A stretch of DNA of 64,000 nucleotides from Mytilus galloprovincialis (GCF_965363235.1 NC_134847.1:60792439-60856438), one strand, 5' to 3'; numbered from the stretch's first letter, positions 10,634-22,578 are shown. Program-made: numbers and translations. The notes: generated by a model not told the origin, from the sequence alone.

Positions 10634-11074
10634 CTGAAACAGAGAGATATAAGGTTTTGTTCAAGGAACGAACATATTTTCAATGAATTAATGCTGCACT
10701 GAAGACAGGTACCATTTTACATAAATCTTATAGATTCTTATTGTGACATTCTTGATATAGCATGAAATCGAAATTACTGTCATGCTGGTCATTGGCGCCT
10801 TTCGCGAAAAAAAAGTGTATTAAACGATTAAACATAAAAAGGTAAAAAACCGATGGTCAAGGAAATTATGGGTGATGATTATAAATTTGTCAACAAATAC
10901 TTTACATGGGTTGGTTCACTCGAAAATGAAATCTCGTTTAATACTGTTTTAGAATATTTAGAGTATGCGTACCATGTACTGATGTAAATATATAAAAATC
11001 ATATAACATGAAGAAGAAACTTTTTTTTGGTGTTTTTTCGGATTTCAAGGTAAAAGTTGTTAATGTGTACATAC

Positions 11075-11185
11075 TAGGACAATATCCGCATCTATATGGA
11101 CAGTTAGCTTTTGCCCAAGGGGAATAAATTCCCAAGCATTTCTCGTCACCATAGTTCCAACAGTTATCCTTTAGGTCTCTACACC
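11075..11185 (-). CDS. ShKT exon 5 (type I)
   Basis: A 111-bp exon, phase 1-1, encoding CRDLKDNC, then NYGDEKC, YSPWAKANC and PYRCGYC. It shares the PWA-x(2)-NC and RCGYC signatures of the type I exons. Confidence 0.9.
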
Positions 11186-11958
11186 CTGAAATATGAGTAT
11201 AATAATAATAATATTTATTCAGGTAAAGGCAATATATAACATAATACATAATACAACCTTAAAATATATCAATGGTTGTTACATAGGTACCGCTAATGCC
11301 TTAACCCGAGGAAGACCCATGAAAGCAAACAATTTTATTTCTAATGGGGCCCTTATAGTCTTGACAATAAAATGTACTTTGTTTATAATATAATCTATCC
11401 TAGAATATAAAGGTATCATATACTTACGAATGCTTTGTTTGACGCGTTTCTATTTTTTTTGATTGATTTTCTACACTCATTCTAATTTATGTACTGTGGA
11501 TTATGATTCTACGTTGAAAAAAGATTTTACCTAATCACTTTACAATTTGATCGAATTTAAAAATTCAAAAATTAGCGGAGGGATCCGAATCCCGAGAAAA
11601 AATGAAAAAAATGTAAAGTGAATAGGTAAAATCTGGATCATGATCCCATAATTCTTCGTGGGATCATATCAAGATTTTATTTTCCCACCGTGACACATTT
11701 TTCATTAATTACTCCTCGGATTTTGAATCTCGCCACGGTTACGAGTCGGAATATCCGCTTTGAAAAGGCTCTTTTTGAATACAAAATGAACATTTAACTG
11801 TGAACAGAATTGGTGCAATGTCTTTTCTGACAGTTTCTTTTCGTTTCAGTGGTTTTATTAAAGCTGCTTTTAGTTACTACATTTTTGTTGGTTTATGCAT
11901 AACATCTTTGAATTAGAATCTATGAAACTGACTTTTGTTACATACAGTATTACTATAC

Positions 11959-12018
11959 CTGTTTCATTAGTCTGTACCACTGGTGGTTTAGTCTCATTTG
12001 GCTTTGTTGGCACCAATG
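11959..12018 (-). CDS. Short linker exon (20 codons)
   Basis: A 60-bp exon between CGTTACAG and ACAG/GTATAG, phase 1-1, encoding ALVPTKPNET then KPPVVQTNET. It resembles the linker exon at 19052 (LVPTKPTG), which supports both being real. Confidence 0.7.
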
Positions 12019-14271
12019 CTGTAACGATTAAAGTTTCTGTTTTATGATTCTATTCCGGACAATACAAATTGCGTAAAAGCCCTTCCGGTGTCATTAATTA
12101 AGAGTCATTTTAAATGGAGTTTTGACTAAGATAGTGATTTGGTAATCTTTGATACGTGATTGATCAAATATAAAATGAATTAATAAAAAAATAAAGTAGA
12201 AAAATGTTTGCAGTCATTAGTGATAAATTTGCTTTAACGAAACACAGAATGTCGACTCAGAAAAAAATGAGGGAACTGTTGATAAATCTAGAAATCAACG
12301 GTTTTACTCATTAACAATTAGATAATTGAAGGCGTGTTTTTTCTTTATTTTGGCGTTTCATTTTTCATTTTTACATTTTTTTGGGGGGGGGGGGGGTTAA
12401 ATCTTTTAATTTTGAAACTATTTTAAATATTTTATGTATGCATGCTCCTCAGTATACGACATACAGTGGTTTATACATGCTGTCTCACTCTTATGCAATA
12501 GCCACTGTCATGGAAAGATCGTATGAGTTAAGTGATCAGTATTAACTCTTCAGTTCAGTGAATATTAGTGGAAATTAGAATTGTATTTTTTTTAAATCCA
12601 AATGTCGGAGAAAATATTTCCAATGTCCCAAAACACATGTGGTTTCACGTAAGAACGAAACTGTTGACATGATAGAAGTACTTGAAATTGACATAAAATA
12701 GCGAAGACAAGACAAAAAATATACCAAATATAGACAATATGTGCAAAAGATAAAATATTTCCGTTAATAGAACGAGCTGTGTATGCTAAGGAAGTTTGAA
12801 TCTATTATATGGTGTAAATACTCATATGATGCAATCCGTCAATAACCAAACGAGTATATCCTCATTTGGTCACATCCTATGAGTACCCATATGGTCATGA
12901 CCATACGGGTAAGGTTCGAATACTCATGATCTGGGACAATTATCAGATCGAATTTAACCCCAAAGTCTTGTCTAGGCTCACTAACACAGCCTTCATTCGT
13001 TAGTTAAATTAAGATTATTAAAGGAATTTATATGCGTTATCATTTTACATGTTTTAATAGAAACAATTTGAAATCCTGCATTCGTACTTTCCTTGTAATT
13101 GATCATCGTAGCGGGTTTCAATTAAAGTTTTTAACAAAAAGTTATTTTATCTTTTTATCACAGCTCTTCGTAGTTATCTGCTTATGGAACAGTTGGGTAA
13201 TGGAACAATTAGACAAAAGATGATTTTAATATCAAATAGGATGCTACGAGATGTGGTGTATGCTACGAGATGTGGTGTGAAAGTCAATGGGAAATAACAC
13301 TGGCAACAACACTATAAAAAAAATACGTAGAAAGGATTTGATTGTCAGAAATCCGCTATGGTCTATGTTCGGTGTACTCATAATAAATGTTATTTCATCA
13401 AGATACTGCGTCGGGCTTTTTGTATTATTATCTATCATTTTCAATGGTATGTAATAACTCAAACTATGGAATATGCTACATTGATCCTGAATATTACAAA
13501 CCTGTTGTTTGAACTGCTGTGGTGTTTGGAGTTACATAATTCAAGGCAGGAACTGAAAAAATATATGACAATGAAATTAAAAATATGGAGATGTTGTCAT
13601 GATTAGTAAATCAGTTTAAAATTTTTTAACAAGAGAAAATTCCGATAAAATTAAATTATAGAAGAATAATTACATTAGATGTATGTTTTATTATAATACG
13701 TTGTTCTGATTGGCTACACTGCAATCTCGCGTTATTCCTTAAGCAAATTCATTACACCGAAAATGTATCATCCATGATGACACGAGGTCCCAAATTAAAG
13801 TGCACAGGTAAATTAAATAATAACTTGATGAAAATCGTGTTTTCATGATCCTAGCTAAAAATTGTAATTATAAGTATTGAATAATAAAAAATGGTATACT
13901 GTAGCGTACTCTTAGTCATAATAAAAAAAGACAATGTTTGAATAGATTTATCAGATGAGACGATAAACACATTCTTAAATCTTAAAAGAACAAACGAATT
14001 ACAGTACAATGTATCTAATCAAGGACTGTCTCTTTCCTGTACAGGCATGTTGGGTAACTTATGATTTTACCTGTTTTTTTTTTAAATGAATTAGTTCTTA
14101 GACATGCCGTATTTGTATGTTTGTAACTAGGAGTAGACAAAAAATATATATCAAAAATGTTTGTTTTAAGACGATAAATGATCATATTCAATATAATTAT
14201 TTTCTTATACACCCACATTATATTTTTGTTATCGTAAGTAGGATATTGTCCTACCTGGTACCTCAACCTAC
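12019..14271. other. Long intron of the ShKT gene
   Basis: No further exon seen. It holds a G run at about 12383-12397 and a dispersed repeat at 13686-13880. A diverged copy of that repeat (same blocks: ctgattggct, gcaatctcg, aaagtgcacaggtaaat, aaatcgtgtttt) lies at 24121-24310. Confidence 0.6.
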
Positions 14272-14397
14272 CTGTACATTTATCACAAGTCTTTCTACAA
14301 TTAAGACGGACAAATCCAGCATACTGGTTATCGGTACAGGCATCACTTCCAAGCTGTTGACAGTAATCTATTTTGTCTTCACAAGGTGGATAATGTC
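14272..14397 (-). CDS. ShKT exon 4 (type II)
   Basis: A 126-bp exon, phase 1-1, encoding HYPPCEDKIDYC, then LGSDAC, YAGFVRLNC, RKTC and DKC. Donor TACAG/GTAGG, acceptor TTTGGCAG. Confidence 0.9.
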
Positions 14398-14677
14398 CTG
14401 CCAAAAAAAAATTAAAAATTAAGTGAGGTACGACTACAGAAACGCATGCTCTCTCTTTTGACAATTACACAGTTTAAAGCGAATACTAGAAACTATAAAG
14501 TTTTTTTGTTGTATAAAACATTTAAAAGTCTAAATGTTATTTTAAGACGAGACAAGGCAGAAGAATAACTAAGTCTTATACTCCATTTGTCAGCCTTCTT
14601 TTAAACTTTTGCATTAAATTCATTTTATTAAAGTTGTATGTAAAATATCAAACAACTAGCAGTATTTTAATGCATAC

Positions 14678-14788
14678 CTGGACAATAACCACATCTATAA
14701 GCACAGTTATCTTTGGCCCATGGTGCATATCTCCCTAAACATTGCTCATCACCATAGTTAAAACAGTTATCACGTTTATCACCACATT
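14678..14788 (-). CDS. ShKT exon 3 (type I)
   Basis: A 111-bp exon, phase 1-1, acceptor TTGTTTCAG, donor TCCAG/GTATGC. It encodes CGDKRDNC, then NYGDEQC, YAPWAKDNC and AYRCGYC. It is closest to the exon at 21256. Confidence 0.9.
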
Positions 14789-14948
14789 CTGAAACAAGAA
14801 TGGAGTAAAAAAATGATTTACATTATTCAAGCAATTCAGTAACTAAATCAGGTGGCACACAGCACGACTAACGTGTTTTATGTGAGTGGGAAAAAAAGAA
14901 CAGGAATTATATGTTAATATGCTACGTGTAATTGCCTTTTAATTTATA

Positions 14949-15612
14949 CGAATCAAAGTTTATGGCTAAACTCAGTAAAGACCCGCCGAAATCGCAATTG
15001 ATAAATTCAACAACCCTTACCGTTATCTTGATGATATTTTTTCGTTAAATAACCAAGAATTTTCTCAATATACTGTTGAAATTTACCCCAAGGAACTTAC
15101 TTTAAATAGATCAAATTGATACGGTAATAACTGTCTTTCCTGGATTTAGATATTTCGGGTTTAAACGGGAAACTCCACACTAAAATTTACGACAAAAGGG
15201 ACGATTTTTCGTTCCCTATTGTTAATTTTCCATTTTTAGATGGTGATGTTCCTTTGGCACCATCTTACGGTGTTTATATTTCACAGCTCATTCGCTATGT
15301 CCGTGTCTGTTGTGACGTTTTTGATTTTAACGAACGCAATCTATGTATTACTGGTAAATTATTAAACCAGGGATATCGTTACCATAAATTACTTAAAACC
15401 TTTAATAAATTTTTCCATAGATATAAAGATATAGTTTTGAAGTTTGGTTGTACCTGTAGAAAACTTATTTCAAACGGGATAGCACATCCTCATTTTTACG
15501 GAGATGTTGTTAACCGTGCCCGGAAATTTATAAATGATCCTTGTAAACTTATCGCTCCTTTAAATCAACTTATTCTAAAAGGTCACCAACTCAACACTGT
15601 AATACGATCATT
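14949..15612 (+). pseudogene. Retroelement reverse-transcriptase fragment
   Basis: With frameshifts and stops, the translation gives YRYLDDIFSLN (the [YF]xDD catalytic box of reverse transcriptase), then YPKELTLN, KIYDKRDDFSFPIVNFPFL and the long YGVYISQLIRYVRVC...NQGYRYHKLLKTF segment open at 15254-15612. This block order is typical of an abundant bivalve retroelement pol C-terminus. It breaks off at VIRSL where the hairpin element at 15613 begins. It lies in an intron of the ShKT gene, antisense to it. Non-functional remnant. Confidence 0.75.
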
Positions 15613-15741
15613 AAGGTCTTTCCTCTCCGTGAGGAAAGACCTTATTGTTTTTCTAATTAAGGTCTTTCCCCTACATGGGAAAGACCTTATTGTTTTTCTA
15701 ATGTTTTTTTAAGGTCTTTCCTCTCCGCGAGGAAAGACCTT
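15613..15741. repeat. Three successive hairpins
   Basis: Hairpins at 15613-15643, 15659-15688 and 15711-15741. Arms are AAGGTCTTTCCTC/GAGGAAAGACCTT in the first and third (13 bp, 5-nt loop) and AAGGTCTTTCCC/GGGAAAGACCTT in the second (12 bp, 6-nt loop). Each is followed by attgtttttct. Confidence 0.9.
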
Positions 15742-17139
15742 ATTGTTTTTCTCGTGTTTTTTTTTTTTTTTTTATTCATCCAGCATTTGTTTGACATGTC
15801 CTCCCCTCGTTTGTATTGGAGTTATCAAGACCAAATATGGACCATCGGTAGACCTCATCATGAAGTATTACCAGATGAGGCTGTGTAGGATTCCATCATC
15901 CCCTTTAGAAGTTATCTCCTTTTTATTGTTTTTTTTCGACATGGCCCCCCCCCTCGTTGTTTTTGAAGATATCATGACCTTTTTTGGACAATAGTTAGAT
16001 CTCATCATGATGTGTTACCATATGAGGTTGCTAAGGATTTCATCATTCCCTATGAGAGTTATGTCCCCTTGAAGCAATTTCTTTCTTTTACATTTTTCTC
16101 AAAAAGTATTCAAGATAGAATCGATTTGAAAACGGCAACATGTACAAGACCAGATGGCAATGTTAATAAACATATACTATCATTTTGTTGTTAACCCTTA
16201 TAAGGAGTTATTTCCCTTGAAAAAATATACGCAATTTTTGGAAAATTGTATCTCGAGAACCGGATGTCGTAAAGACTTTGGACCTACACCAATAATCTTA
16301 AGTTCATGTGACCTTTAATTTGAACCCAAGGTCAAAGGTCACATAGTGCAAAAAAAAAAAATTACGCTGCAATTTCAAGCTTGCATATTAAGAAAACGAT
16401 AAAAGTTTGCTGCATACTTACAGCGTATAAAATGTTCCTCTCGACGAGCTCTACATTTTATACACTGAGCTCAAAAGTGTCCGACTGTCTGTTCAAAAAG
16501 TTACGACGGGATGATTCTTAAAAGTATAGTATTGTGTGTATATCTTTTTTAAGGTAACAGATATCAACCTACTGTGAACTGCAAAGATGATCAGTAATTC
16601 AAGACCTTCAATTTGAGGTCAATGTCAGGTCATGATGAAATTTCACCTTGACCTTCACAGTATACTATGACCTTGACCTTGTGATATTTGAAAGGTCAAG
16701 TGGTCTTGAGTTGAATGGTGATAGTCCCATGTCTCTACGACTTCCGGTTCTCAAGTTTGATATTGCATCATATGTTTGATGATTAATTGTGACCTTGGTG
16801 AACTTTGAAATTGTCCAAATTCTTTTTCTATAATGTTGTCCTTTAACTGTAGATCATTTACCATTAACAGATTTGAGATATCTATTGTTGTTTTAGAGAT
16901 AATGCAGTTTGAAATTTAGCGAGCGGTGGCATGTATTTCTGAATCAACAACAGCTTACCACTTAAAATGTTTAAGAAATTGAAGAGGTTAACATAGTTAT
17001 ATGTTTGACAAAATACCAAAAAAAAATCCTTGGAAAAAAACACCAAAAAATCATTTTGAAATTTTCATGTTTTGCATTGACTTTGTAAGTTTCATAACTT
17101 CTATTTATATCGTTGATATTGCATCATTTTTGGCACTTT

Positions 17140-17700
17140 GTCAAATGGGGTCATCTGATATATCAAATTGAAGGTCACAATAAACTCTACTTAAAAATGA
17201 AAATTTTAAACCTCCTTTTCATCCCAGGTGGAAGGGGTGGGTCATTTAGTGCCAACATTTAAATTTCTAAGATGGTATGGTTGTCGCATATCAAATGAAA
17301 GAGCATAAAGCGTACATTTCAAATTTCAAATTGACGTCCCCCAAAAATTGGTTGAATGGGGTCATTGAGTGCAAAAAATAAATTTTCTTTCACGATAGAG
17401 TTGTTGTATATCAAATGAAAGGTCATGATGTGTACATTTGAAATATCAAATTCCCGACCTCCAAAAATTAGTTAGATGGGGTTATTAAGTGCAAAAATCA
17501 AACTTTCTAGAACATGGCGTTGTCGCATATCAAATGAAAGCTCATCTACCCTGTGTTACATATATCATACTTCCGATCTTAAAAATGTAGGCGGATGAGG
17601 TTATTAAGTGTAAAAAGCGAAAAGTTTCAGAAGGTAAGCTTGTTTTATATCAAACGAAAGGTCGTACAAAGTACATTACGAAAACATCACTTTTACAGGA
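17140..17700. repeat. Tandem repeat of about 120 bp, four to five diverged copies
   Basis: The block catatcaaatgaaag with the later gatggggttattaagtgca recurs with spacing of about 118-129 bp (near 17158, 17287, 17408, 17526, 17646). Confidence 0.8.
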
Positions 17701-17859
17701 AAGACCTTTCAATTGTTTTACAAACAATTGAGATACTAGTTGAATATTGTTTTTATTGGTATATATATTGATTTTGTTATTAATAAATTAAAAACAAACT
17801 AAATATTACTAGTATGTTATATACATATACACATTCATGGATCTACAATCTGTCGATAC

Positions 17860-18520
17860 CTGTAACTTGGCATTGCACAAGGTCATGTTTTTCTCTGACT
17901 GTTTATGACGTCTTTACACTAAATCCATTGGATGTTGGATGTGTACGGTTGATAGTTTAGTCTTAGATGCATGATTTTTGTATTAGTTGTTAGTGGCTTT
18001 GAACTAGCTTTCAGATAACTGCGAGTACTCTCAGATCTGTTCGTAGTGTCTTTTTGTTGTCGGGATGTACAAGTACCCGGCCACGTCCACTTGTATTTTT
18101 GTCCATCTGATGAGTTAAGCCTTTTTCAACTGATTTTTATAGTTCGTTCTTACGTTGTACTGTTATACCACTGTCCCAGGTTAGGGGGAGGGTTGGGATC
18201 CCGCTAACATGTTTAACCCTGCCACATTATTTATGTATGTGCCTGTCCCAAGTCAGGAGCCTGTAATTCAGTGGTTGTCGTTTGTTTATGTGTTACATAT
18301 ATGTTTTTCGTTTTTTTTTATACAAATAAGGCCGTTAGTTTTCTCGTTTGAATTGTTTTACATTGTCATATCGGGGCCTTTTATAGCCGACTATGCGGTA
18401 TGGGCTTTGCGCATTGTTGAAGGCCGTACGGTGACCTATAGTTGTTAATGTCTGTGTCATTTTGGTCTCTTATGGATAGTTGTCTCATTGGCAATCATAC
18501 CACATCTTCTTTTTTTATAT
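17860..18520 (+). mobile_element. Dispersed repeat R2, long copy (non-autonomous element)
   Basis: Contains ccgtacggtgacctatagtt and ends with gagttgtctcattggcaatc-like and ataccacatcttct blocks. A long reverse copy lies at 26562-26950. Shorter pieces lie at 18975-19025, 20710-20880, 33285-33350, 40205-40262, 41137-41335, 41822-41950 and 60117-60200. No coding frame of note. Confidence 0.7.
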
Positions 18521-19051
18521 TGATTGTATCTTTTAAATAATAGGTAATTGTGGTTTGCTAAGATATACCATTTTATCGCTTTTTTGTGCATTTTTCCTTT
18601 GATATTTTTTTGTGATAATTTTTAATATCATGCCACTCGCTTGAGATGGAAAATTATCGCTAGAAACTAAGGAGGAACGTGGCGTTGCTAATGAAATTGA
18701 CATGAAATTGACAACGTCGTCATAGGTAAAATAGCGAGAAACAGATTATCATTGTTTAAGACATTCAACATAAATTAAAAAAAAAGTGATTGTTGCATGC
18801 CGTCAGAAGGTTATTTGGAGACAGATCTCGTGCAATTTTAAGCAAATTCTACTCAATACTCAAAAGTTTAAATACTTCTATACTGTCCGTTTTTCTTTAT
18901 AAAAATAGTTCTAGTCTGCAGTTTGTCTGTTTTGTCTTTCATTTTCCGTATTTCATAACTAACATATTTAGTATAAGAAAATGTGGTACGATTGCTTATG
19001 AAACAACCTCCCAACAGAGACCTGCGTAACTAAAGTAACCGAAATGCATAC

Positions 19052-19153
19052 CAGGTGTTCCTACTGTAGTCTGTTCAACTAATGTTTCATTCATGGTTTC
19101 ATTCGTTAGAATTACCGTGGGCTTGATCCCTGTTGGCTTTGTTGGAACCAGAT
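19052..19153 (-). CDS. Linker exon (34 codons)
   Basis: A 102-bp exon, phase 1-1, acceptor TTTTGTAG, donor ACCTG/GTATGC. It encodes LVPTKPTGIKPTV, then TNETMNETLVEQTT. Thr- and Asn-rich with two NET sequons; homologous in its first half to the linker at 11959. Confidence 0.75.
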
Positions 19154-19629
19154 CTACAAAACGTTATATATAAATGTATGCTGCATGTGTAACAAAGTTC
19201 TACATTTGATTTAGAATCAGTCAGTTCAAATTTTCTAATCTTCGTATACAAGATAACAATACAATACAAATACATCAATAGTAATAACTGAATATAAATA
19301 AATACTTCTACGTTTTGAAGAAAAAAAGTATTAACTTGTTTTCTAAGTGCATTGACAGTTGCATTCAATATCTAAGTTTAACATTTCTATATGGAATATA
19401 ATATAAATTGACAAAAACAAGAACTAGCTGATTTCAACCGCAATAGTTTATGATATAATAAATTTTGTGCACTACTAGCTCTTCCGAAAGTTTTGGCAGT
19501 TCAACAGCTGTAACTTAAGTACTACAGTTTTTAACAGGTCGTGTTATCGAAAATTTTGCCTCTAGAACTTTTTAAAGTCATATGTCATTCGATAATCAAT
19601 TTCTAAGTATGTTTTTTTTTTTAACAAAC

Positions 19630-19680
19630 CTGTTGGTAAAACATCAGTATCGTTTCCAGGCACGTAGGTTAAAGCAGGAA
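19630..19680 (-). CDS. Short linker exon (17 codons)
   Basis: A 51-bp exon, phase 1-1, between CTTTTAG and ACAG/GTTTGT, encoding PALTYVPGNDTDVLPT. It is short, so support comes from phase, position and composition. Confidence 0.6.
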
Positions 19681-20339
19681 CTAAAAGATAATTGAAAAAT
19701 GATATCAGTTTAAATGTTGACGACAATAATGGTATATCAAAATCACTGCACTATTATTAGTATACTTCTATTTGCTATAAAATGTGATTAGATCTATCCA
19801 AAGACGTAATATGGATTTCAAGATTTACTTAACAAACAGGCAAACTTTATTTCATTGTCCATTTCATACACTCAAGTGTAGATGCTGTAACTGTTCTAGC
19901 TGACAAAACAATTAATGTTGATATTTTTTGTTCTATCCTTAGTTTGTTACAGTTGATTATGTTATATTTTGTATATTTTTTTTTATACATAGACCATGGT
20001 GTTATTACATGTACTTTGTCATGAATTATCTTAAAATAGGGTCAAATTCTAAAAGAAAAAAAAATCAGATTAGATACCATGTTGTAAAATAGATATATCC
20101 TCCGGGTATACCAAGATACAAGTTTTACAAATTACCTTTCGTAATATTGTGTAAGTGAATATGATGTATTTAGGTTTTTGTTACTAGAACTTTTTACTGT
20201 GATTTCATTCTATTTGTTTCAACTAACGAGAAGTTTTCTAATAATAATGGCTGATATGTGTTGTAACAGTTGATGATATGATTTCTTTTTATGTAAAACT
20301 TTAGTCTTATATGTAGAACCGTCGGTATGTCAGACTTAC

Positions 20340-20465
20340 TTTCGCATTTATTACAAGTTTCCCTGCAGTTAAGACGAACGTATCCAGCATACAGCTTCTG
20401 GTTACAAACTTCACTGCCAAGTTCTTTACAATAAGTTATCTGATCTTGGCAGGGTGGATAATTGC
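20340..20465 (-). CDS. ShKT exon 2 (type II)
   Basis: A 126-bp exon, phase 1-1, encoding NYPPCQDQITYC, then LGSEVC, YAGYVRLNC, RETC and NKC. Acceptor AAAATACAG, donor GAAA/GTAAG. Confidence 0.9.
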
Positions 20466-20709
20466 CTGTATTTTAAATATAAAACATTATAAAGTTGGTA
20501 GTGTCCATTAATTTATTGTACTTTGCACTTAAAATAAAACTTTAAATGTATAAAGAGCGATTGAAATGTATGATCCTCGCAATAAAACATTTTGGTGAGT
20601 GCTGAAAGAGTACGATTAATGTTGAGACAATGTTGATGCTTCATTACATGAGGATGCAGACAAGCTTCACCTAAGATAGATGTAATTTATCTCATATTAA
20701 CTTGGTTAT

Positions 20710-20880
20710 AAAAAGATATAAGATGTGGTATGAGTGCCAATGTTGTTAAAAGTAAACCATTAAAATTGACAGTATGGCCTTCAACAAGGATCCTTGGTTA
20801 ACACCAAAAAGCAAGCTATAAAAGGCACCAAAAATGAATAGTGAAAATCACATTAAAACAAGAAAACAAACGTAGTCCGA
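20710..20880 (-). repeat. Dispersed repeat R2, partial reverse copy
   Basis: gatgtggtatgagtgccaat, tatggccttcaacaagg and aaaaagcaagctataaa blocks as in the copy at 41137-41335. Confidence 0.75.
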
Positions 20881-21255
20881 AATAGTTTAATCCAAATTAT
20901 TACGTAAAATCCACAGTTGGACATAACTTGAGCTCGATTGAAAAAGCACCGGTTACCTTTTAGTCATCATCATTATTCAATAAATTAAGAGATTCGTACA
21001 GCGGTGTGGTATACAGCTTGGATGCTTATACGGTGTAACATTAACAATACATTGCAACATTGTTTTTTTTTCACCAGGAAAAAAAACTATCATGCTATCT
21101 ATATCATGAAAACACGGAAGTTGCAACCTCAGCAGTAACGCTCGATGATGGCATAGGCTAATTATCTTATATATTTAAAACAAAAAAGAACTAGCAGACT
21201 AATATTCTACGTATGTGTCGAACAAGACAATTTTTTCTTTTACATAAGTTTTTAC

Positions 21256-21366
21256 CTGGACAATAGCCACATCTGTAAGCACAATTTTCTCTGGCCCATG
21301 GTGCATATCTTCCTACACAAGATCCGTCGCTGAAATCAAAACAGCTATCTAATTTGTCGCTGCAAT
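21256..21366 (-). CDS. ShKT exon 1 (type I)
   Basis: A 111-bp exon, phase 1-1, acceptor TGTCTTTAG, donor GTCCAG/GTAAAA. It encodes CSDKLDSC, then SDGSC, YAPWARENC and AYRCGYC. First domain after the signal-peptide exon. Confidence 0.9.
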
Positions 21367-21864
21367 CTAAAGACAAAAAAACAACATAAATTATCTCATA
21401 GCAACTGTTGAAAGGTTAAACACATGAAATAAACCAAACATAAATAGATTAAATGTAGACACTCCGGGAGGTCCAATTTCACCTATCAAAAGGGCTTTCA
21501 ATATATATATATTAAAATATATGCAATATCCATATCCATTGATATTCTTTAAGTTTCGTATATATATAGTATTATTGCTTATTTTATACATAGATGGAGA
21601 AACGTTTGAGTATTTATATAAACAAAAACAAAAATAACATTCGTAACCAAAACCAAAAAATCAACTGAAAGTAAAACCATATATGGTTTCGGATATAGAT
21701 GAATTGACTTTGATTTAAGATGTCAGTCGATGTAAATTTTACAAAAACATGTAAAATTTCCAAAATATGAAGAGCAGAGAATCGGCTTAGGGCGTTTAAT
21801 AATATTTTGATTTTATTTAGTTATCCAAAACTCCCGATATTAAAATCCAGTTTAGGTTTCACAA

Positions 21865-22143
21865 TTAAGGTGGTACCTAACACTACAGGGAGATAACTCT
21901 GTAAAATCAGCAGAACATTTTAATGACTTTGTGGTCTTACGGGAATATTAAGCTTCTCAATGATCAAAATAAGTGTGTGTCAAACTGCTATATCAGTGTA
22001 ATTTTTCTGATTAAACGCTTGGTTCAAATTTTTAGAAATTTTTAATTTTTGTCAAAGGGTCAAAGTAAATACTTTGTCAAAATTTTAAGAAAATTAAAAC
22101 GAGGCAAATTAATTTTAGTTTAAGGTGTTAGGTAACACCTTAA
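21865..22143. mobile_element. MITE, 279 bp, in intron 1 of the ShKT gene
   Basis: The ends TTAAGGTGGTACCTAACACT and, read from the right, TTAAGGTGTTACCTAACACC match in 18 of 20 positions as terminal inverted repeats. Interior AT-rich and non-coding. Confidence 0.75.
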
Positions 22144-22472
22144 GGTAATACTTAATTTGAACGCTCAAACCTAAGCATTCGAAAGCCAGGGATGATAGAA
22201 TTCATAGAAACGTTGGTATAGCTGTGTGACCAAAGTGGCATACATATTATAGACAAACGTATAAGGCTAACTATGCCAGAGGAACTTTAGTTTCTAAAAA
22301 GAAACTTTTCAAGTCATCGACAGTGAAGTCAAATTTTGAGATTTTATTCTGAGAATTTACAAGTTTTATATTTGACTTTGTGAGCCAAAAAATACAGTGA
22401 AACATGAACTACATATTTTAGCCGCATGGTTTCCATGAACTGTTAACGCTATATAATCATATCTATACAAAC

Positions 22473-22578
22473 CTGGCATAGTACTAGCATACATTTTAGT
22501 AGTAGCATCCGAAACACCTATAGTAGCTCCATTAACTAACGTTACCGCTGCAAGCAATACTAAAATAATCGAAAACAT
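22473..22578 (-). CDS. First coding exon: signal peptide of the multi-ShKT protein
   Basis: ATG at 22578 opens a 35-codon exon ending phase 1 at TGCCAG/GTTTG. The first 17 residues (MFSIILVLLAAVTLVNG) are a clear signal peptide, with likely cleavage before ATIGVS; a short Thr/Ser-rich stretch follows. The phase matches the ShKT exon at 21256. A TATA box lies about 110 bp upstream. Confidence 0.85.

Larger units (their letters stand above)
15613..17708. mobile_element. Non-coding inverted-repeat element, about 2.1 kb
   Basis: The left end AAGGTCTTTCC and the right end GGAAAGACCTT (17698-17708) are an exact 11-bp inverted repeat. The left end is repeated as three hairpins. The interior has no coding frame, but carries many TGACCTT half-sites (16.3-16.7 kb) and a tandem of about 120 bp at its right side. 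It interrupts the reverse-transcriptase fragment on its left, so it is probably an insertion. I could not find a clear target-site duplication. Confidence 0.6.
1..22578 (-). other. Gene span: secreted multi-ShKT / mucin-like protein (incomplete at the left edge)
   Basis: Overview of the gene whose exons are listed separately. Order from the start: signal peptide, then four cassettes of ShKT type I, ShKT type II and a Pro/Thr/Ser linker. The fourth linker position is taken by the 793-codon mucin-like exon, followed by a partial regulatory-like exon. All 15 exons have consensus GT/AG borders and phase 1 ends, so they read through as one frame of about 1,319 codons. The chain from 22578 to 8409 is well supported by family similarity and phase. 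The join across 8408-3167 and onward to 136 rests on phase only. No exon bears a transmembrane segment, so the product is expected to be extracellular. The biological role is not evident; a mucus, matrix or adhesive component is an inference. Confidence 0.75.

Noticed and set aside
15254..15712. 152-codon plus-strand frame as a host gene
   Set aside because: Its sequence is the C-terminal block of a widespread reverse-transcriptase element, and its last part runs into the hairpin element.
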